A stretch of 64,000 bases of DNA from Labrenzia sp. OB1 (GCF_001624695.1 NZ_JSEP01000003.1:310001-374000), one strand, 5' to 3'; positions 29,357-38,829 are shown, numbered from the stretch's first letter. Notes: generated from the sequence alone by a model not told the origin. Program-made: numbers and translations.

Positions 29357-30619
29357 ATGCATCCGATGTTCAAGGTGTCGGTTCGGTTTGCCGGTCTTCT
29401 CGCGGGCACCGTCGCGGTTGCGGCCACCGCATTTGCGCTCTCCGGCCAGTTTGAAACGCCTCCGGAACAGGACCCGGCCACCGTTCTGGCGGGAAAGGAA
29501 CTCGGCCCGGGCTATGCCGTTCTTGCGCCGGTCCGCGGCGACGGTTTCCTGCGTATTTACCAGCTCCAGACGGATCTTGGCGTTGAGAGGATCGAAGGCG
29601 ACGGCCTTCTGAAACTCCGATTGTCGGAAATTGCGGTCGTGATCGGTCTGGAGGGTCTCAAGAACGATGCGAACTTTGTCGACGGTCTCAAGCAGGCCGC
29701 AATGAAACCGGTCGAATTCGTCGAGAGCACGGTCACCGACCCGGTCGGCACGGCCAAAAGCACGGCGACGGGTGTCGGACGCATGTTCGGGCGCCTGACC
29801 AAAGGCGTCGAAGCCGTAGTGAGCGGCAAGGGCGGTTCCCCGGCGGAGCTCGCCAGGTCGATTACCGGTCAGGCCCGCGCCCGGCGTGAACTTGCTGTGG
29901 AACTCGGCGTCGATCCTTATACATTCTACCGGCCGCTTTCGGAAAAACTCGATGAAACCGCCAGCGTCACCACGGCGGGCAACTGGACGATAACGGCGAT
30001 TACCAGCCTTCTCCCGGGGGGCCTGATCGTCAACACGGCCCGCACGGCGAACAATTTCCGCACGATGATCGTCGACAGCTCTCCCGCCGAGTTGGAAGAG
30101 CGCACGGCGGAAACATTTCGCAAGGCCGGCGTGTCGGAGGCGACAATTACGAAAATCGCAGCCAATCCGTTCTTTACCGAAGGGGAAAAGGCGGTCATCG
30201 CCTATCAGCTGCTGGCTATGCCCGGGGTTCAGGATCTTGACCTCGTCGCGGCCAAGGCCGCCGAGGCCGACAGCCGTGACATTGCCTATTTCCAGCTGCG
30301 CCGGGTCGTCCTTCTGGAAACCTACAACCGGACCGTCTCCGGCCTCAGTCAGATAAAGCTGGTCTCCGGCATTCCCGTCGCCATCCGGCGCGACGGGCAA
30401 GCGGCCATTGTCATGCCGCTCGACATGGTGGCCTGGACCCAGACTGTCGCGCAGACCTTTTCCGCCATGCATGAAGGCCTCGGCAGCCTGCCGTTTCCTC
30501 TCACCGGCGTGGACTTCCTGATCACCGGCGACTTCACCCCCATGGCAGCGGAACGCCTCGCCTCCTTCGGCTGGTCGATCACCGGCAGCTACCCCCTGCC
30601 GCCGGGCCCTGTGCATTGA
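29357..30619 (+). CDS. Conserved hypothetical exported protein
   Basis: I do not recognise this 420-aa protein. The N-terminus (about 6-29) is a hydrophobic segment that could be a signal peptide or anchor. A Gly/Thr-rich helix region (DPVGTAKSTATGVGRMFG) and a second weakly hydrophobic patch (ITAITSLLPGGLIVNTA) follow, then an acidic helical stretch. There is no cysteine cluster and no catalytic motif I can name. It follows folC by 52 bp on the same strand but is not obviously connected to folate synthesis. An ATG with GGGAG upstream supports the start. Confidence 0.75.
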   Translation: MHPMFKVSVRFAGLLAGTVAVAATAFALSGQFETPPEQDPATVLAGKELGPGYAVLAPVRGDGFLRIYQLQTDLGVERIEGDGLLKLRLSEIAVVIGLEGLKNDANFVDGLKQAAMKPVEFVESTVTDPVGTAKSTATGVGRMFGRLTKGVEAVVSGKGGSPAELARSITGQARARRELAVELGVDPYTFYRPLSEKLDETASVTTAGNWTITAITSLLPGGLIVNTARTANNFRTMIVDSSPAELEERTAETFRKAGVSEATITKIAANPFFTEGEKAVIAYQLLAMPGVQDLDLVAAKAAEADSRDIAYFQLRRVVLLETYNRTVSGLSQIKLVSGIPVAIRRDGQAAIVMPLDMVAWTQTVAQTFSAMHEGLGSLPFPLTGVDFLITGDFTPMAAERLASFGWSITGSYPLPPGPVH

Positions 30620-30718
30620 GTAGGTGAGCCGGTACGGCGCGCTCTCGGATATCAGGTGAATGCAGGGCCTGTAACCTTCCTCCGGAACCGATGTTTTCCG
30701 TTCCAACCGGCAAAGGCT

Positions 30719-31636
30719 TCAAACACATTCCAGCACGGGTCCGGACAATCCACTTTCCCAGCCGAGAATGGCGCGCTTGCGGGTAAGGCCCCAGTGATAG
30801 CCACCGAGTTTACCGCCCTTGGCGAGTACCCTGTGGCAGGGAACCACGAAGGAAATCGGGTTGCGGCCGACCGCCGTTCCGACGGCCCGTGACGCCTTGG
30901 GGCTGCCGATGCGCGCGGCGACGTCGGAATAGGTGGTGACCTGGCCCATGGGAATGTTCAGGAGCGTCTGCCAGACCCGGATTTCGAAATCCGTACCGAT
31001 CATGACGATATTCAGGGGCTGGTCCTGCTGCCATTTTTCCGGATCGAATACGCGTTCGGCATAGCCGGACGTTGCCTCCAGATCCTGAACATACCGCGCC
31101 GCCGGCCAGCGGCCGCTCATGTCTTCCAGGGCCGCTTGCTCCTCGCCCGGGTCGGCGAAGCCGAGGCCGGCGAGGCCCTTGTCGGTGGCCATGACGAGCA
31201 CCTGGCCGAACGGCGAGGGATGAAAGCCATAGGCAATTGCCAGCCCGCCGCCCCGGTTCCGGTAATCGCCCGGGGTCATGGCTTCGTGCGTGACGAAGAG
31301 ATCGTGCAAACGGGATGAGCCGGACAGGCCGACTTCATAGGAGGCATCCAGAACGCTCGCGGAGTCCCGCAGGAGTGCCTTGGCGTGGTCGAGCGTGATT
31401 GCCTGCAAAAACTGTTTCGGGGTCAGTCCGGCCCAGCGCGAGAACACTCTTTGCAGCTGGATCGGTTGCAATCCCGCCTCCCGCGCCAGTTGTTCCAGTG
31501 ACGGTTGATCGCGCCAGTCGCTGGTGATCCGCTCAAGTGTCCGGCGGACCACGGCATAATGCTCGGCGGCTTCCTCGCCGACCGAAATCGGCGTGGGGTC
31601 CGGCGCAAGGCCGGCAAGATCGATGACTTTGGTCAT
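30719..31636 (-). CDS. Ada-like AraC HTH / O6-methylguanine-DNA methyltransferase
   Basis: The 305-aa protein joins an AraC-type helix-turn-helix (about 30-128; LAREAGLQPIQLQRVF, DHAKALLRDSASVLDASYEV) to a C-terminal O6-alkylguanine-DNA alkyltransferase domain with the active-site motif PCHRVLAKGG and the arginine-finger region GSPKASRAVGTAVGRNP. The N-terminal zinc-cysteine Ada domain that repairs methylphosphotriesters is missing. It can therefore repair O6-methylguanine, but the classic methylation switch is not obvious. It is monocistronic, upstream of the Lrp-type gene on the minus strand. Confidence 0.88.
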   Translation of the reverse strand: MTKVIDLAGLAPDPTPISVGEEAAEHYAVVRRTLERITSDWRDQPSLEQLAREAGLQPIQLQRVFSRWAGLTPKQFLQAITLDHAKALLRDSASVLDASYEVGLSGSSRLHDLFVTHEAMTPGDYRNRGGGLAIAYGFHPSPFGQVLVMATDKGLAGLGFADPGEEQAALEDMSGRWPAARYVQDLEATSGYAERVFDPEKWQQDQPLNIVMIGTDFEIRVWQTLLNIPMGQVTTYSDVAARIGSPKASRAVGTAVGRNPISFVVPCHRVLAKGGKLGGYHWGLTRKRAILGWESGLSGPVLECV

Positions 31637-31722
31637 GGCGATTGCCTCATTTCCTCATGTCCGGTCCGATCCTAGCGGCCGCCGGGAGCAGGGGCGACCC
31701 GATTTGCGAGAGAGCCAGCCAG

Positions 31723-32184
31723 TTACCCCGCCTCCTGCTTGAATTCGTTCGCGGAGACCGCAGGTCCCTTGCGTGTGGTCAGAAGCAGGTTGGTTTCCGT
31801 TGCCGCGATGCCGTCGATCAGCCGGATCCTGTTCAGCGCATCGTCGAAAGCGGACAGGTCCCGCGTCGCGACATCGAGGACAAGATCCCATTTGCCATTG
31901 GTGGAATGAATCGCCCGGACCTCGGCCATCGCGCTCAGGGCGCGGATCGCGGGGTCGGTGTTTCGACCCTCCACCACGACGAGGGTGACGGCACGGATCG
32001 GCAGGTCCCGCCAGTCATCGCGCAGGACCGCCGTGAAGCCGAGGATTTCGCCGGTCTCCACCAGCTTTTCCATCCGCGCGCGAACCGTTGCGCGTGTGAC
32101 TTTCAATTCACTCGCCAAATCGGACACCGATCTCCGGCCATCGTGACGTAGCAAAGCTATCAATCGCAGATCCAGATCGTCCAT
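31723..32184 (-). CDS. Lrp/AsnC-family regulator of the adjacent arginase genes
   Basis: A 153-aa regulator is encoded: the helix-turn-helix MDDLDLRLIALLRHDGRRSV and SELKVTRATVRARMEKL, then an alpha-beta ligand-binding domain (AVTLVVVEGRN, VRAIHSTNGKWDLVLDVATR). The ATG at 32184 is chosen since the upstream frame extends across the operator. It diverges from arginase and ornithine cyclodeaminase, with a two-site palindrome between, so control of arginine catabolism and autoregulation are likely. The ligand is probably arginine or ornithine, by context only. Confidence 0.9.
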   Translation of the reverse strand: MDDLDLRLIALLRHDGRRSVSDLASELKVTRATVRARMEKLVETGEILGFTAVLRDDWRDLPIRAVTLVVVEGRNTDPAIRALSAMAEVRAIHSTNGKWDLVLDVATRDLSAFDDALNRIRLIDGIAATETNLLLTTRKGPAVSANEFKQEAG

Positions 32185-32193
32185 ATTATCACT

Positions 32194-32244
32194 TTGATCA
32201 ATTATACATATCAGAATGATAGATCTGATTGCGCAATTGATCAA
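32194..32244. promoter_or_regulatory. Candidate Lrp-type operator between regulator and arginase
   Basis: Two copies of the palindrome TTGATCAA (within TTGATCAATT at 32194-32203 and AATTGATCAA at 32235-32244) sit 43 bp apart centre to centre, about four helical turns, in perfect mirror order. A further ATCAGA/TCTGAT pair (32210-32215 and 32224-32229) is centred between them. This spacing suits the multimeric, DNA-wrapping Lrp family. Confidence 0.65.
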
Positions 32245-32313
32245 GTGAGTGGATTTACTCCGCCGCCATGTTTCCGCAGAATTGAAACATTCGGAGACGG
32301 GCGGAGGAACAAG

Positions 32314-33255
32314 GTGAACGTTGCCAGGAAAGACATTGTGCTGGTCGGCGCGCCCGTTGACGAAGGCGCGGGACAGCGAGGCTGTCTCATGGGTCCGGAC
32401 GCCTATCGCACCGCCGGGCTTGCCGGCATGCTTGAGGCGCTGGGTCACACGGTCATCGATCACGGCAACCTGGCACCCGCCGAAATCGGTCCCCTACGCG
32501 TTCCCAATCCCATCCTTAAGAACTACAGGGCCTATGTCGGCTGGACGCGGGCGCTTCATGACAAGGCAGCCGATCTTGGCGCCGCACCCGTCTTTCCGAT
32601 CTATCTGGGCGGTGATCACGCCATGGCCGCGGGTTCGGTCTCCGGCCAGGCCAGGGCCGCGGCCGCGCAGAACCGTCCGCTCTTCGTGCTATGGCTCGAC
32701 GCCCACTCGGATTTTCATACTCTGGAGAGCACTGCCAGCGGCAATCTGCACGGCACGCCGCTCGCCTTCCTGTGTGGCCTGCCCGGTTTTGACGATCTGC
32801 TCGGATCGCCGCTTCAGCACACCCTGAGGCCGGAAAACGTCGAAATACTCGGGGTCCGCTCCATCGACGCGCAAGAGCGCGACATGCTGCGCAGTCTCGG
32901 CGTCGGTGTCAGCGATATGCGCCGGATCGACGAGCAAGGCATCGGACCGCTGCTGAAGCCGTTTCTGGAGCGGGTGCGGGCCGCAAACGGCTTGCTGCAT
33001 GTTTCCCTGGACGTCGATTTCCTCGACCCGGAAATCGCCCCGGCCGTGGGAACCACCGTTCCGGGCGGGGCCTCCTTCCGCGAGGCTCATCTGGTCATGG
33101 AAATGCTGCACGACAGCAGCCTGGTGACCTCCCTCGATCTCGTCGAACTCAACCCATTCCTGGATGAACGCGGAAGAACCGCGCGCCTGATGGTCGAACT
33201 CGCGGGCAGCCTTTTCGGTCGTCGCGTCTTCGACCGGCCGACAAGAAGCTTTTGA
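32314..33255 (+). CDS. rocF: Arginase
   Basis: Arginase hydrolyses arginine to ornithine and urea using a dinuclear manganese site. The metal ligands are visible in GGDHAMAAG, LWLDAHSDFH and SLDVDFLDP; the opening IVLVGAPVDEGAGQRGCLMGPD is typical. A GTG at 32314 (MNVARKD, 313 aa) is taken as start because GGAGG lies six bases upstream; the in-frame region before it covers the operator. Twelve bases separate it from ornithine cyclodeaminase, so arginine goes to proline via two co-transcribed enzymes. Confidence 0.95.
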   Translation: MNVARKDIVLVGAPVDEGAGQRGCLMGPDAYRTAGLAGMLEALGHTVIDHGNLAPAEIGPLRVPNPILKNYRAYVGWTRALHDKAADLGAAPVFPIYLGGDHAMAAGSVSGQARAAAAQNRPLFVLWLDAHSDFHTLESTASGNLHGTPLAFLCGLPGFDDLLGSPLQHTLRPENVEILGVRSIDAQERDMLRSLGVGVSDMRRIDEQGIGPLLKPFLERVRAANGLLHVSLDVDFLDPEIAPAVGTTVPGGASFREAHLVMEMLHDSSLVTSLDLVELNPFLDERGRTARLMVELAGSLFGRRVFDRPTRSF

Positions 33256-33267
33256 AGGATCAATCCC

Positions 33268-34353
33268 ATGCAACGTGCAGCCGCCGATCTGAAACCGTCC
33301 GATCTCGCCTACGTGCCTTTCGTCAGTGTCGATAACATGATGCGCATTGTGCGCGCCGTTGGTGTCGGGACCTTCCTGCGCGGCCTCGCGGACTACATTG
33401 AAGAGGATTTTCTCCGGTGGGAAAGTTTCGACAAGAAACCGCGCATTCCCGCACATGCGCCCCAGGGCGTCATCGAGCTGATGCCGACCAGCGACGGCAA
33501 GACCTTCGGCTTCAAATATGTCAACGGCCACCCGGGCAACACAAACGACGGCCTGCAGACGGTGACGGGGTTTGGCGTTCTCGCCAACCTGAAGACCGGT
33601 TATCCGGTTCTTTTCAGTGAAATGACCATCCTGACAGCCCTGCGCACCGCCGCGAACTCGGCACTGGCCGCGAAATATCTGGCCCCGAAGCGCGCGACCA
33701 CCATGGCCGTGATCGGCAACGGCGCCCAGTCCGATTTCCAGTGCCTGGCTTTCAAGGAACTGCTCGGCATTACCGAAATTCGCGCCTTCGACATCGAAAA
33801 GGCGGCCAGCCTGCGCCTCGCCCGCAACCTGCTGGATTCCGGCCTGAACGTGACCATCTGCAAGACGCCGGAAGATGCCATCGAAGGTGCGCAGATCATC
33901 ACGACGGTGACGGCCGACAAGAAGAACGCGACCATCCTGACGGACAACATGGTCGGGGCAGGTGTTCATATCAACGCGGTCGGGGGCGACTGTCCGGGCA
34001 AGACCGAGCTGCACAGGGACATCCTTCTGCGCTCCGACATCTTTGTCGAGTTTCCCGACCAGACCCATATCGAGGGCGAATTCCAGCAACTCGACAGGGA
34101 CCACCCGGTCACCGAACTCTGGCAGGTTTACTCCGGCAAGGTTCCCGGCCGCACGTCCGACGACCAGATCACGCTCTTCGACAGCGTCGGCTTCGCTATC
34201 GAGGATTTCGCCGCCCTGCGCTATGTGCGCGATCTGCTGCCGAAAACCGGTCACTTCGAAAAGCTGGATCTCCTGGCCGACCCGGACGACCCCCGCGATC
34301 TCTACGGCATGGTGCTGCGCTCCGCCGCCTGCGATGACGACAAGGCGGCTTGA
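33268..34353 (+). CDS. Ornithine cyclodeaminase
   Basis: This enzyme converts ornithine to proline and ammonia with bound NAD+. The 361-aa protein has FGFKYVNGHPGN, the substrate-region SEMTILTALRTAANSA, the nucleotide-binding AVIGNGAQSDFQ, and GGDCPGKTEL, all hallmarks of the ornithine cyclodeaminase/mu-crystallin family, of the longer type found in rhizobia. It follows arginase by 12 bp, and the pair is controlled by the divergent Lrp-type regulator by inference. Confidence 0.93.
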   Translation: MQRAAADLKPSDLAYVPFVSVDNMMRIVRAVGVGTFLRGLADYIEEDFLRWESFDKKPRIPAHAPQGVIELMPTSDGKTFGFKYVNGHPGNTNDGLQTVTGFGVLANLKTGYPVLFSEMTILTALRTAANSALAAKYLAPKRATTMAVIGNGAQSDFQCLAFKELLGITEIRAFDIEKAASLRLARNLLDSGLNVTICKTPEDAIEGAQIITTVTADKKNATILTDNMVGAGVHINAVGGDCPGKTELHRDILLRSDIFVEFPDQTHIEGEFQQLDRDHPVTELWQVYSGKVPGRTSDDQITLFDSVGFAIEDFAALRYVRDLLPKTGHFEKLDLLADPDDPRDLYGMVLRSAACDDDKAA

Positions 34354-34502
34354 GCCGGTCCTTGCGGTCCCGGTGCGGTGATGGACAGCTTGCTTCGTCC
34401 CGGAGCGATGAAGATAAAATCTTCCAGGCAGAGTGCTTTAAATCTTAAGAATATCCATGTTGAAAGAACGCTCTTCAACGTCAGGTCACTTAAGGATATT
34501 CC

Positions 34503-35051
34503 ATGAATTTCAGATTTTTTGCTCTCCTGAGCCTTGCCTGCTGCACGGCCTCGGTCGCCCAGGCCAGCGACCAGTATTTTACCTACAAGGACTGGACCGT
34601 CCTGGTTGAAACGGTGGATACGGGGGAAGATTTGCGAACCACATGCCGGATGTGGACGGGCGGTGATGGCGATCCGACGGTTGGTTTTTCCATCTCGAAC
34701 GGCGACGCGCTTCCGCCCGGCTATTTTCCGGGCGTCCAGCTCTCCGAACATGCCTTCCGCGGTCAGGCAACCGTTTTGCAGAACGATCAGAAGGTGAATT
34801 TCGTCTTCGATGACGGCGACAGCGCGCAGGCGACGGTCTTTGCCGGTTTCGACGAAGACGGATTTGCCTTCGCGGAGACAAATTTTCCCTATGAGGACAA
34901 TCAGCGCGTCCTGCAGGCGATGCAGCGCAACGGCCAGATTGACATCGTCGCGCCGGGCGGTCTTTTCTACACCGCCTCGCTGAACGGCTTTACCGCATCC
35001 TACCGCAAGGTTGCCGAGCAATGCGGTTTCACGGTCGAAGGCGTGCTCTAG
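34503..35051 (+). CDS. Hypothetical periplasmic protein
   Basis: The 182-aa product has a clear signal peptide (MNFRFFALLSLACCTASVAQA, likely cleaved after AQA). The mature part starts with YKDWTVLVE, has one Cys near TTCRMW and another near the end (EQCGF), and is probably all-beta. The DWTV...C pattern faintly recalls IalB-like proteins, but the match is not good enough to assign. AAGGA precedes the ATG. It is monocistronic. Confidence 0.7.
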   Translation: MNFRFFALLSLACCTASVAQASDQYFTYKDWTVLVETVDTGEDLRTTCRMWTGGDGDPTVGFSISNGDALPPGYFPGVQLSEHAFRGQATVLQNDQKVNFVFDDGDSAQATVFAGFDEDGFAFAETNFPYEDNQRVLQAMQRNGQIDIVAPGGLFYTASLNGFTASYRKVAEQCGFTVEGVL

Positions 35052-35104
35052 TATCAACCCTTTCAAACAGGGTCTTGTTTGTTGAGGTTGGTGCAGGGCC
35101 TGTC

Positions 35105-35210
35105 GCGTTTAAGCGGATTCATCGATTCAGGAAGACGGCCCGGGTCAGCGTTTGTATTGCGAATGCGCTTGGCGACTTCCTGAATTCAATTTGAAGCGAC
35201 AGCCTGCTAG
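35105..35210 (+). repeat. Dispersed ~105-bp repeat, copy B
   Basis: The most complete copy: GCGTTTAAGCGGATTC, then an inverted repeat TTCAGGAAG (35126-35134) / CTTCCTGAA (35176-35184) enclosing CAGCGTTTG, then a tail ending GCTAG. Its last bases overlap the pyrF stop codon (CTA at 35207-35209). See copies A (7340-7450) and C (59018-59121). Confidence 0.75.
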
Positions 35211-35947
35211 GCCGGAACAGCGTCCAGCGCTCCGTCGATCTCCGCAACGACTGCTTCGGCAGCCGCACCGGGGTCGGCGGCCTGGCTGATCGGCCTGCCG
35301 ACGACCAGATAGTCGCTGCCGGCGCGCATGGCCTCGGCCGGGGTCATGATACGGCGTTGGTCGCTGGCCGCACTGCCCGCCGGGCGGATGCCGGGGGTCA
35401 CAATGACCAATTCGTCGCCGAGGATCGGCCGCAATCTCCGGGATTCTGTCGCGGCACAGACGATCCCGCCCATGCCGGCGGCTTTCGCGTCCCTGGCGCG
35501 TGCCTCCACCACGTCTGTGAGCGGGCCGCGATATCCGGCCGCATGCAGGTCCGCCTCATCCATGGAGGTCAGGACGGTCACGCCTAGCAGGCACAGATTA
35601 GGATTGCCGTCTTCCGCCAGTCCCCTCACCGCTGCCCGCATTGTCTTGGGATAGGCATGCAGTGTCACGAAGGTGACCCCCATCCTGGCGACGTTGCGCA
35701 CCGCCTTGGTGATGGTCATGTCGATGTCGTGGAGTTTGACATCGAGGAAAATTTTCCGGCCTTCCGCCGCCAGATCGCGCGCGAATTCCAGACCGCCCGC
35801 GAACTGTAGTTCCATGCCGATCTTGTAGACGCCGACCTTGCCGTCGGTCCGCCTGACCAGATCTTCCGCTTCAGCGACAGTCGGAACGTCCAGTGCAAAC
35901 ATCAGGCGGTCGCGCGAGTTTTCGGGTGCGAAGCGGCTGTTCGGCAT
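35207..35947 (-). CDS. pyrF: Orotidine-5'-phosphate decarboxylase
   Basis: PyrF decarboxylates OMP to UMP, the last step of pyrimidine synthesis. The 246-aa barrel has FALDVPTVAEA, the catalytic FLDVKLHDID (Lys and Asp), FVTLHAYP and VTPGIRPAGSAASDQ near the C-terminus. Its stop codon lies inside repeat copy B, so the repeat forms the immediate 3' flank. An SDR gene lies upstream on the same strand, 114 bp away. Confidence 0.96.
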   Translation of the reverse strand: MPNSRFAPENSRDRLMFALDVPTVAEAEDLVRRTDGKVGVYKIGMELQFAGGLEFARDLAAEGRKIFLDVKLHDIDMTITKAVRNVARMGVTFVTLHAYPKTMRAAVRGLAEDGNPNLCLLGVTVLTSMDEADLHAAGYRGPLTDVVEARARDAKAAGMGGIVCAATESRRLRPILGDELVIVTPGIRPAGSAASDQRRIMTPAEAMRAGSDYLVVGRPISQAADPGAAAEAVVAEIDGALDAVPA

Positions 35948-36061
35948 GATTCGGGTTCCTTTCTGCGGCTGGGGAATGGCCTGATCCTACCATTTCGCAC
36001 ACAGCCGCGCCAGAAGCGGACCACGGTTCGAAGTCGTCCGCCAACAGATACGAAGGCCTGA

Positions 36062-36910
36062 TCAGCTTTCGCACGGTCTTTCAAACGCGGCATAGGCGTC
36101 CTTGTAGTCCGGATGCCAGCGCGAGAGCGGCGGGCGGTTCTCGATGATGTCGCCGATGGCCCATCTGGCCCGCAGCCGGTCCCGGGCACTGTCTACGTCA
36201 TTGTCCGGGCACAGGATGTAGAAATCGCCCGCGGCCATGCGCTCGATGAAATAATCGACTGTTTGCTCACTGGTCCAGGCGGCCGCAGGTTTTTCCTTAT
36301 GATTGCCCGCGGTTATGCCCGTGAAGGTAAAACCCGGCACGAAGAGATGCACCGAAATCGGCGCGCCCGCCTGCCGCAGTTCATGCGCGAGCTGCTCGCT
36401 GAGCACCTTGACCGCCGCTTTCGTGACATTGTAGCCCGGATTGCCCGGCGGTGTGGTGATCCCCTGTTTGGAGCCGGTGTTGATGATCGCCGCCGGGCGG
36501 CCGGCATCGATCATGCGTTGCGTGAACGCCTGAACCCCGCGCAAGACACCGAAGAAATTGACGTCGATCAGCTTCGACCAGTTGTCGGCCTCTCCCCACG
36601 CCGTGGTCGGCAGGCTGATGCCCGCATTGTTCATCAGAACGGCAACCGGCCCACTTGCGAAGGCCTTTGCGGCCAAAGCCTCGACCTGGGTCGTGTCGGC
36701 GACATCTGTGGCAACGGCAAGCACCACGGCATCCGGTTGCGCGGCGGCGCGCACCGTCCGGGTTGCCGCCTCGAGGGCAGCGCCCGGCAGATCGGCCAGG
36801 ATGACGCCCAGCCCAGCCTCGGCGAATCGGATGGCGGCTGCCAGTCCAACACCGCTCGCAGCACCGGTCACAACGGCAAGGCCGCCTTCTGAAACTGCTT
36901 TTGTGTACAT
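36062..36910 (-). CDS. Short-chain dehydrogenase/reductase
   Basis: This is an NAD(P)-dependent SDR of 282 aa: cofactor motif [21 protein letters not shown], catalytic Ser in INTGSKQG and Tyr/Lys in YNVTKAA. A C-terminal segment with [12 protein letters not shown] follows. AGGAGAG seven bases before the ATG at 36910 fixes the start; a start six codons upstream is rejected. The substrate is unknown. It diverges from the histidine operon. Confidence 0.88.
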   Translation of the reverse strand: MYTKAVSEGGLAVVTGAASGVGLAAAIRFAEAGLGVILADLPGAALEAATRTVRAAAQPDAVVLAVATDVADTTQVEALAAKAFASGPVAVLMNNAGISLPTTAWGEADNWSKLIDVNFFGVLRGVQAFTQRMIDAGRPAAIINTGSKQGITTPPGNPGYNVTKAAVKVLSEQLAHELRQAGAPISVHLFVPGFTFTGITAGNHKEKPAAAWTSEQTVDYFIERMAAGDFYILCPDNDVDSARDRLRARWAIGDIIENRPPLSRWHPDYKDAYAAFERPCES

Positions 36911-37050
36911 GGTCGGTCTCTCCTGCATTCGGGTTGGAACAGGGCGGTCAGGGAACCGCCGGAACTTTCGCGTCGAAGTCTCTATTTCATTGGGCGGTTC
37001 AGGCTGCTACAACACCGCCGGTTCGTCACCCTGAACGAGGACAACAGCTT

Positions 37051-37644
37051 ATGCGCACAGCGAGTGTATCGCGCGATACGAAAGAAACCCGCATTTCGGT
37101 AGAAATCAACCTGGACGGCACGGGCGCGTATGACGTCCAGACCGGCGTCGGGTTCTTCGATCATATGCTGGAGCAGCTTTCGCGCCATTCGCTGATTGAT
37201 ATCAAGGTCCGCGCGGACGGTGACACCCACATTGATTTTCACCACACGGTCGAGGACACCGGCATCGCGCTGGGCCAGGCGATTCGCGAGGCCTTGGGCG
37301 ATCTGGCGGGCATCAACCGTTATGCCGACACGCACCTTGCCATGGACGAGGCCCTGACCCGCTGCGCGCTCGACGTGTCCGGACGGCCATTCCTGGTCTG
37401 GGACGTGACCTTCGACCGGGACAAGATCGGTGAATTCGATACGGAGCTGTTCGAGGAGTTCTTCCGCGCCTTCGCGATGAATTCCGGCATCACCCTTCAT
37501 ATCGCCAATCTTTACGGGTCCAATTGCCACCATATCGCGGAAACCTGCTTCAAGGCCGTTGCCCGCACGTTGCGCAAGGCGGTTGAAATCGATCCCCGGC
37601 AGGCGGATCGGGTTCCGACCACCAAGGGCCGGCTTGGCAGCTGA
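37051..37644 (+). CDS. hisB: Imidazoleglycerol-phosphate dehydratase
   Basis: HisB dehydrates imidazoleglycerol phosphate to imidazole acetol phosphate. Manganese-binding HHTVED and HHIAE are present, plus FFDHMLEQL and LDVSGRP. The monofunctional 197-aa form lacks the histidinol phosphatase domain. ATG at 37051 is chosen over a 50-residue upstream extension with no family similarity. It opens the cluster hisB-DUF2628-hisH-DUF1330-hisA-hisF-hisE-coaA. Confidence 0.97.
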   Translation: MRTASVSRDTKETRISVEINLDGTGAYDVQTGVGFFDHMLEQLSRHSLIDIKVRADGDTHIDFHHTVEDTGIALGQAIREALGDLAGINRYADTHLAMDEALTRCALDVSGRPFLVWDVTFDRDKIGEFDTELFEEFFRAFAMNSGITLHIANLYGSNCHHIAETCFKAVARTLRKAVEIDPRQADRVPTTKGRLGS

Positions 37645-37657
37645 AACGGATTGGCGC

Positions 37658-38158
37658 ATGAGCACTTACATCGTCATGGCTCCGCCGGAATTTGAAGATC
37701 TGGCGGGAGATCCCCGCCAGACCGACCGGCTTGCCTTTGTGCCGGACGGGTTCTCTTTCCTTGCCTTTTTCTTTTCACCCATCTGGCTGCTGTTTCACCG
37801 CATGTGGCTGGTTCTGCTCGGATATCTTGCGGTGACACTCGTGATCGAATTGCTGGCACAGTCTTTCGACAGCGGCACCATCGGACTTGCCGCCATGATT
37901 GGCTCGATCCTGTTCGCACTGGAAGCGCAGGCGCTGCGCCGCTGGTCTCTGGGACGCAAGGGCTGGCGTGTGGTCTGTATCATCGAGGGCAAAGGTGTGG
38001 CTGAAGCCGAGCTGCGCTTTCTGCACAAGCCCGGCCAGATCCCGGCTTCTCCCGAAGCAGGCAAGGATCGGCAGCGTCCCGCTCCGGCAGCAATCATCCC
38101 GAGGGTGGGCAGCGAGCAGGTCGTCGGCCTGACGCTTGGTCCGGAGACCCGTCAATGA
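37658..38158 (+). CDS. DUF2628 membrane protein in the his operon
   Basis: The 166-aa protein has a short soluble head, then hydrophobic segments (about 30-50, 52-70 and 74-90) containing [13 protein letters not shown], a motif of DUF2628 proteins, then a soluble C-terminal tail. Its function is unknown. It begins 13 bp after hisB and overlaps the hisH start by four bases (ATGA), so it is firmly part of the operon and translationally coupled to hisH. Confidence 0.85.
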   Translation: MSTYIVMAPPEFEDLAGDPRQTDRLAFVPDGFSFLAFFFSPIWLLFHRMWLVLLGYLAVTLVIELLAQSFDSGTIGLAAMIGSILFALEAQALRRWSLGRKGWRVVCIIEGKGVAEAELRFLHKPGQIPASPEAGKDRQRPAPAAIIPRVGSEQVVGLTLGPETRQ

Positions 38159-38808
38159 CAATTGCGATTATCGACTACGGCTCGGGCAATCTGCGCTCGG
38201 CGGAAAAGGCATTCGAGCGCGCGGCCCGCGCTCATGCCCATACGCCGAATGTGATCGTGACCGCCGACCCGGAGCGGGTTCTCAAGGCCGACTATGTGGT
38301 GTTGCCGGGCGTCGGCGCCTTCGCAGACTGCAAGCGCGGCCTGTGGGCGGTCGACGGCATGCCGGAAGCGTTGGAAGAGACAGTTCGCGTCCGGGGCAAG
38401 CCGTTTTTCGGCATTTGCGTCGGCATGCAGCTCATGGCCGGCCGCGGTCTTGAATTCGAGACGGTCGAAGGCCTGGGCTGGATCGAGGGCGACGTGACGG
38501 CCATGAAACCGTCCGATCCGTCCCTGAAGATCCCGCATATGGGCTGGAACACCATCGACGTCCGGCCTGACGGTCATCCGGTGTTCAAGGGCATCGAAAC
38601 GGGCCCGGACGGCCTGCATGCGTATTTCGTCCACTCCTATCACCTTGAATGTGCCCGTGAGGACGACCGGCTGGCGACCTTCGACTATGCCGGCACTTTC
38701 ACGGCGATGGCGGCGAAGGACAATATGATCGGAACCCAGTTCCACCCGGAAAAAAGCCAGCGGCTCGGACTTGAGCTGATCGCCAATTTTCTGGACTGGA
38801 CGCCCTAA
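38155..38808 (+). CDS. hisH: Imidazole glycerol phosphate synthase, glutaminase subunit
   Basis: HisH supplies ammonia from glutamine to HisF. The triad is visible: Cys in [10 protein letters not shown], and His and Glu in [10 protein letters not shown]. The opening [13 protein letters not shown] is typical. The protein has 217 aa. Overlap with the DUF2628 gene and the nearby hisF support the call. Confidence 0.96.
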   Translation: MTIAIIDYGSGNLRSAEKAFERAARAHAHTPNVIVTADPERVLKADYVVLPGVGAFADCKRGLWAVDGMPEALEETVRVRGKPFFGICVGMQLMAGRGLEFETVEGLGWIEGDVTAMKPSDPSLKIPHMGWNTIDVRPDGHPVFKGIETGPDGLHAYFVHSYHLECAREDDRLATFDYAGTFTAMAAKDNMIGTQFHPEKSQRLGLELIANFLDWTP

Positions 38809-38829
38809 AAATCAATTCGGGAGACAGAC

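Noticed and set aside
32185-32463. N-terminal extension of the Lrp-type regulator
   Set aside because: It would cross the operator and the arginase start; the family helix-turn-helix begins right at the ATG at 32184.
32689-34254. 521-codon minus-strand ORF
   Set aside because: Antisense to arginase and ornithine cyclodeaminase; composition rich in Gly, Val, Gln and His, as expected for a shadow.
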